In this document: in pieces, positions 3,576 to 6,083 of the stretch
Numbering within the stretch: position 1 is the first letter of the stretch
Layout: each line of letters starts with the position of its first letter
Origin: Gammaproteobacteria bacterium
Lineage (GTDB): Bacteria; Pseudomonadota; Gammaproteobacteria; Steroidobacterales; Steroidobacteraceae
Length of the DNA stretch: 6,083 bases
Direction: 5' to 3'
Assembly: GCA_030038645.1 (NCBI GenBank)
Contig: JASHSR010000443.1
Location: 1-6,083 of the forward strand
Program-made: the position numbers and the translations under genes
The notes under the pieces: model-generated
Databases searched by the model: none
What the model was told of the DNA's origin: nothing
Seen by the model: the letters and a program-made list of their open reading frames with translations, nothing else

Positions 3576-6083
3576 GCGGCACGGACGCAGGGGATCCAGC
3601 ACCGCTGCCGGAGAGTGCCGGGGCCAGCGTCGATGCCGACAATCCCTGGCTGGGCCTCGCCTCTTTCACCGAGGAGAGCCAGGCGTATTTCTTCGGGCGC
3701 GAAGGGGAAGTTGCCGAGCTCACCCGGCGGGTACACCGAAAGCTTCTGACGGTCCTGTTTGGAAAGTCCGGTCTCGGGAAGACCTCCATTCTCCGGGCCG
3801 GACTGGTTCCGCGCCTGCGGGCCCAGGGGTACTTTCCGGTGTACCTGCGGATCGACTATGGGCACGACTCTCCCGAGCCCGCCGAGCAGATCAAGCAGGC
3901 AATCAACCGTGCGGCGCGGGGCACGCAAGGCGCCCGAGGCATCGAGACCGAGGCCGGGCCTGGGCCGCAGTCCGGGTCCGGGAGTCGCCCGGAGGTTGCC
4001 GCCGCCGGGGAGTCGATCTGGGAGTTCCTGCACCACCGGGAGGATGTGCTGAAGGGCGTTTCCGCGGAAACGCTCATCCCGCTGCTGATCTTCGACCAGT
4101 TCGAGGAGCTGTTCACGCTCGCGCAGAGCGATGAGTTCGGGCGGGCACGGGCGGCGCGTTTCATCGAGGAGCTCGCGGACCTGGTGGAGAACCGCCCGCC
4201 AAAGGCGCTCGAAGCGAAGCTCGACAGCGACGACAGCATCGCCGAGCGGTTCGACTTCTCCCGCAGCGACTACCGGGTGGTGATTGCGCTCAGGGAGGAC
4301 TACCTCGCCCCGCTCGAGAGCCTGAAGAAGGTGATGCCGACGCTGTCGCAGAACCGGCTGCGGCTCGCCCCCATGACCGGCAGTCAGGCGCTTCAGGCGG
4401 TGCTCGAGCCCGGCAACCGGCTGCGGCCCGGCAAGCCGCTGGTGTCCGAGGAAGTCGCCGAGGCGATCGTCCGATTTGTCGCCGGGGGCTCGGAGCTCGC
4501 GAACGCCGAAGTCGAGCCTTCCCTCTTGAGCCTGATCTGCCGGGAGCTCAACGAGCAGCGGATCGCGCAGGGCCGAAGCGAGATCTCCCAGGACCTTCTC
4601 GCCGGCTCGCACGACACGATCCTCAGCAACTTCTACGAGCGCTCCCTCGCCGACCAGCCCGACTCGGTGCGGCGGATCATCGAGGACGACCTACTCACGG
4701 AGTCCGGGTACCGGGAGAACCTCGCCGAGGAGAGTCTGCTCCACCGGTTCCAGGCCGCCGGTGCGGCCCCGGATGCGCTCGCCAAGCTGGTGAACCGCAG
4801 GCTGCTGCGCATCGAGGAGCGGCTGGATGTGCGCCGTGTCGAGCTCACGCACGACGTGCTGACTGGAGTCGTCAAGGCGAGCCGCGATGCGCGCCACGAG
4901 CGGGAGGCGAAAGAAGCCACCGAGCGGGCGCTCGCCGAGCAGCGGGAGCGGGAGAATGCCGCGCGGCGGGCGCTCCGCCGAGCGCGGGCCGTCGCCGCCG
5001 GCTGCACGGCGCTCGCTCTGGTCGCCGTCGTCGCGGCACTATTCGCGTTCGTGAGCTTCCGGCGGGCGCAGCGGGCAGAGCTCCTCGCCCGTCAGACCCG
5101 CGCCGTCTCCGAGCAGGCCCGCGTGGGAGCTGAAGGATTGCTCGGCTTCCTCACCGACGACCTCGACAGCGAGCTGACGACCTTCGGACGCTATCAGACC
5201 ATCTCGGAGCTCTCACAACGAGAGATCGACTACTTCCGCCACCTGCCTACGCAGCTCGACGACCCGCAAACTGTCCGCAGCGGCGCCCTTGCGCTGGTGG
5301 ACCGTGCCGAGGCAGTCGGCATCCTCGGAAATGTCGGCGCCTCCGCACCGCTTGCCGCCCAGGCCGTGGCCCTGCTCCAGGCACTGCAGCGCACGGACAA
5401 GTCCGAGGCGACCACGATTGCGCTCGGGCGCGCTTATTCAATGCAGGGCGTGGCGCTCATCGGCAAGCTCGACGGCACGGGGGCTCACATTGACCTCAGA
5501 CGAGCCGCCGATCTGCTCCGCCCGGCCGCCGAGCGGGTCGGCGCATCGAAGGACGCTCGCACCGACTACCTCTATGCTCTGGTCTACCTGGGATTGGTGT
5601 CGGGCTCGAATCCGGAGGGAGTGGAGATCGAGCGTGAAGCACTGCGGGTGGGCAGAGCGCTCGGGGCTCCAGAGCACGCGGACGCGATCGTGGATGCCCT
5701 CTACGCTAATGCGGGAGGGTATCTCGTAGGCAAGCTGGCCGACCTCGACCGCGACACGGAGGCGCTTCAGGCGGGAGAAGATGCCGTCGCCGCGGCCGAC
5801 CGGGCCTTGGCTCAACGCCCGCAATTTGGGATCGCGCTGATCGGCAAGCTCAACGCCGAGGGCTACCTCATCCGGGTCGCCCGCGACAGGCTCGACCCGT
5901 CCCAAGCCCTGCGCTTCGCGACGCAAGAGGAGCAGACCGCGCTCGCGCTCATAAGGGTGGAGCCCGAGAACGGGTTTTACGTCCTCAGTCTCGGTGGCGC
6001 CGACGACGATGTCGGCGGCGCGTTGTGGGATCTTGGCCGAATGCGCGAGGCGACCACGTATGGTCGGAAGTCGATCGAAGACC
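3572..6083 (+). CDS. nSTAND1-type STAND NTPase with membrane segment and TPR-like C-terminal region (partial, 3' end off window)
   Basis: The frame is open from the ATG at 3572 to the window's right edge (837 codons, no stop). NPWLGLASFTEESQAYFFGRE (24-44) is the typical entry of nSTAND1 NTPases. Walker A is GKSGLGKT (64-71). Walker B is LLIFDQFEELF (171-181) with D175. VVIALREDYLAPL (236-248) gives the sensor-1-like arginine R241, and RLRLAPMTGSQALQAVLEP (262-280) follows. The winged-helix end of the NTPase module shows as VELTHDVLTGVV (423-434). A highly charged helix (about 436-472) leads to a hydrophobic segment (473-496, alanine/valine/leucine-rich) flanked by arginines on both sides, then a block at 518-560 (AEGLLGFLTDDLDSEL...) known from membrane-linked TPR proteins, and then alanine-rich helical repeats to the end. 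nSTAND1 proteins often carry WD40 repeats here; none is visible. A Gly/Pro/Ala-rich insert (about 114-148) sits between Walker A and B. STAND proteins use nucleotide-driven oligomerisation to activate effectors (family knowledge); here the likely effector is the overlapping upstream TIR gene (inference). Confidence 0.9.
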   Translation, partial: MSGTDAGDPAPLPESAGASVDADNPWLGLASFTEESQAYFFGREGEVAELTRRVHRKLLTVLFGKSGLGKTSILRAGLVPRLRAQGYFPVYLRIDYGHDSPEPAEQIKQAINRAARGTQGARGIETEAGPGPQSGSGSRPEVAAAGESIWEFLHHREDVLKGVSAETLIPLLIFDQFEELFTLAQSDEFGRARAARFIEELADLVENRPPKALEAKLDSDDSIAERFDFSRSDYRVVIALREDYLAPLESLKKVMPTLSQNRLRLAPMTGSQALQAVLEPGNRLRPGKPLVSEEVAEAIVRFVAGGSELANAEVEPSLLSLICRELNEQRIAQGRSEISQDLLAGSHDTILSNFYERSLADQPDSVRRIIEDDLLTESGYRENLAEESLLHRFQAAGAAPDALAKLVNRRLLRIEERLDVRRVELTHDVLTGVVKASRDARHEREAKEATERALAEQRERENAARRALRRARAVAAGCTALALVAVVAALFAFVSFRRAQRAELLARQTRAVSEQARVGAEGLLGFLTDDLDSELTTFGRYQTISELSQREIDYFRHLPTQLDDPQTVRSGALALVDRAEAVGILGNVGASAPLAAQAVALLQALQRTDKSEATTIALGRAYSMQGVALIGKLDGTGAHIDLRRAADLLRPAAERVGASKDARTDYLYALVYLGLVSGSNPEGVEIEREALRVGRALGAPEHADAIVDALYANAGGYLVGKLADLDRDTEALQAGEDAVAAADRALAQRPQFGIALIGKLNAEGYLIRVARDRLDPSQALRFATQEEQTALALIRVEPENGFYVLSLGGADDDVGGALWDLGRMREATTYGRKSIED
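4056..4073. repeat. Perfect 18-bp palindrome inside the STAND gene
   Basis: GCGTTTCCGCGGAAACGC reads identically on both strands. It lies in the coding sequence for KGVSAETL (about residues 161-168), between Walker A and Walker B. As RNA it could form a 7-bp stem with a CGCG tetraloop. It may be a protein-binding site, an RNA hairpin or a coincidence; nothing else in the window repeats it. Confidence 0.6.

Noticed and set aside
3377..4612. A 411-codon open frame on the - strand opposite the SIR2-TIR and STAND genes
   Set aside because: It is antisense to Walker A and B coding sequence, has shadow-type composition and no recognisable motif.
5454..5856. Recurring I/VGKL words (ALIGKL at residues 628-633 and 755-760, YLVGKL at 717-722) as a regular tandem repeat
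   Set aside because: The spacing is uneven (about 88 and 39 residues) and the flanks do not align well, so this is at best a trace of degenerate TPR units and not a clean repeat array.
3572..6083. WD40 propeller at the C-terminus of the STAND protein
   Set aside because: No WD/GH dipeptide spacing or beta-blade pattern is visible; the region is alanine-rich and helical. A WD40 region beyond the window edge cannot be excluded.
1..6083. CRISPR array, tRNA/rRNA gene, insertion sequence or integrase attachment site
   Set aside because: I looked for regularly spaced direct repeats, cloverleaf-like segments, transposase motifs and terminal inverted repeats and saw none, so there is no direct mark of how the TIR/STAND cassette arrived.

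Overview
This is a GC-rich bacterial window, most likely from a proteobacterium. The wobble positions are strongly G/C and the transporter and thiamine-diphosphate enzyme look proteobacterial, but nothing here fixes the genus. All four genes that can be supported lie on the + strand. Many long open frames on the - strand, and in other + frames, are shadows caused by the base composition.

Left part (1-1986), metabolic. The window opens inside the last two membrane helices of a major facilitator superfamily (MFS) transporter (1-238). After 23 bases comes a complete 574-residue thiamine-diphosphate (ThDP)-dependent enzyme of the acetolactate synthase / 2-oxoacid decarboxylase superfamily (262-1986). 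The two may form a small uptake-plus-catabolism unit. The substrate cannot be read from the sequence. A TAAGAT box 9 bases before the enzyme's ATG could give it its own, nearly leaderless transcript.

Junction (1987-2129). This 143-base gap holds a 7-bp inverted repeat just after the stop, a second TAAGAT box and a purine-rich ribosome binding site. It looks like the border between a metabolic unit and a separate cassette.

Right part (2130-6083), conflict or defence type. Gene 1 (2130-3575, 481 residues) fuses an N-terminal SIR2-like domain to a C-terminal TIR domain. The TIR domain keeps the candidate NADase glutamate (E414). The SIR2-like domain has lost both expected catalytic residues: TTNYD reads TTTFD, and HG reads FG. 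Gene 2 starts inside the stop of gene 1 (ATGA, 3572-3575) and runs off the right end (837 codons visible). It encodes a STAND-type NTPase of the nSTAND1 kind with clear Walker A and B motifs, then a charged helix, one membrane segment and an alpha-helical, TPR-like region instead of the usual WD40 propeller.

Working model (inference): the membrane-attached STAND protein senses a trigger and switches on the separately encoded TIR NADase, in which a catalytically dead SIR2-like domain may act as docking, oligomerisation or nucleotide-binding part. This resembles in logic the Avs/STAND and Thoeris (TIR plus SIR2) antiphage systems, but this arrangement matches no characterised named system that I know of.
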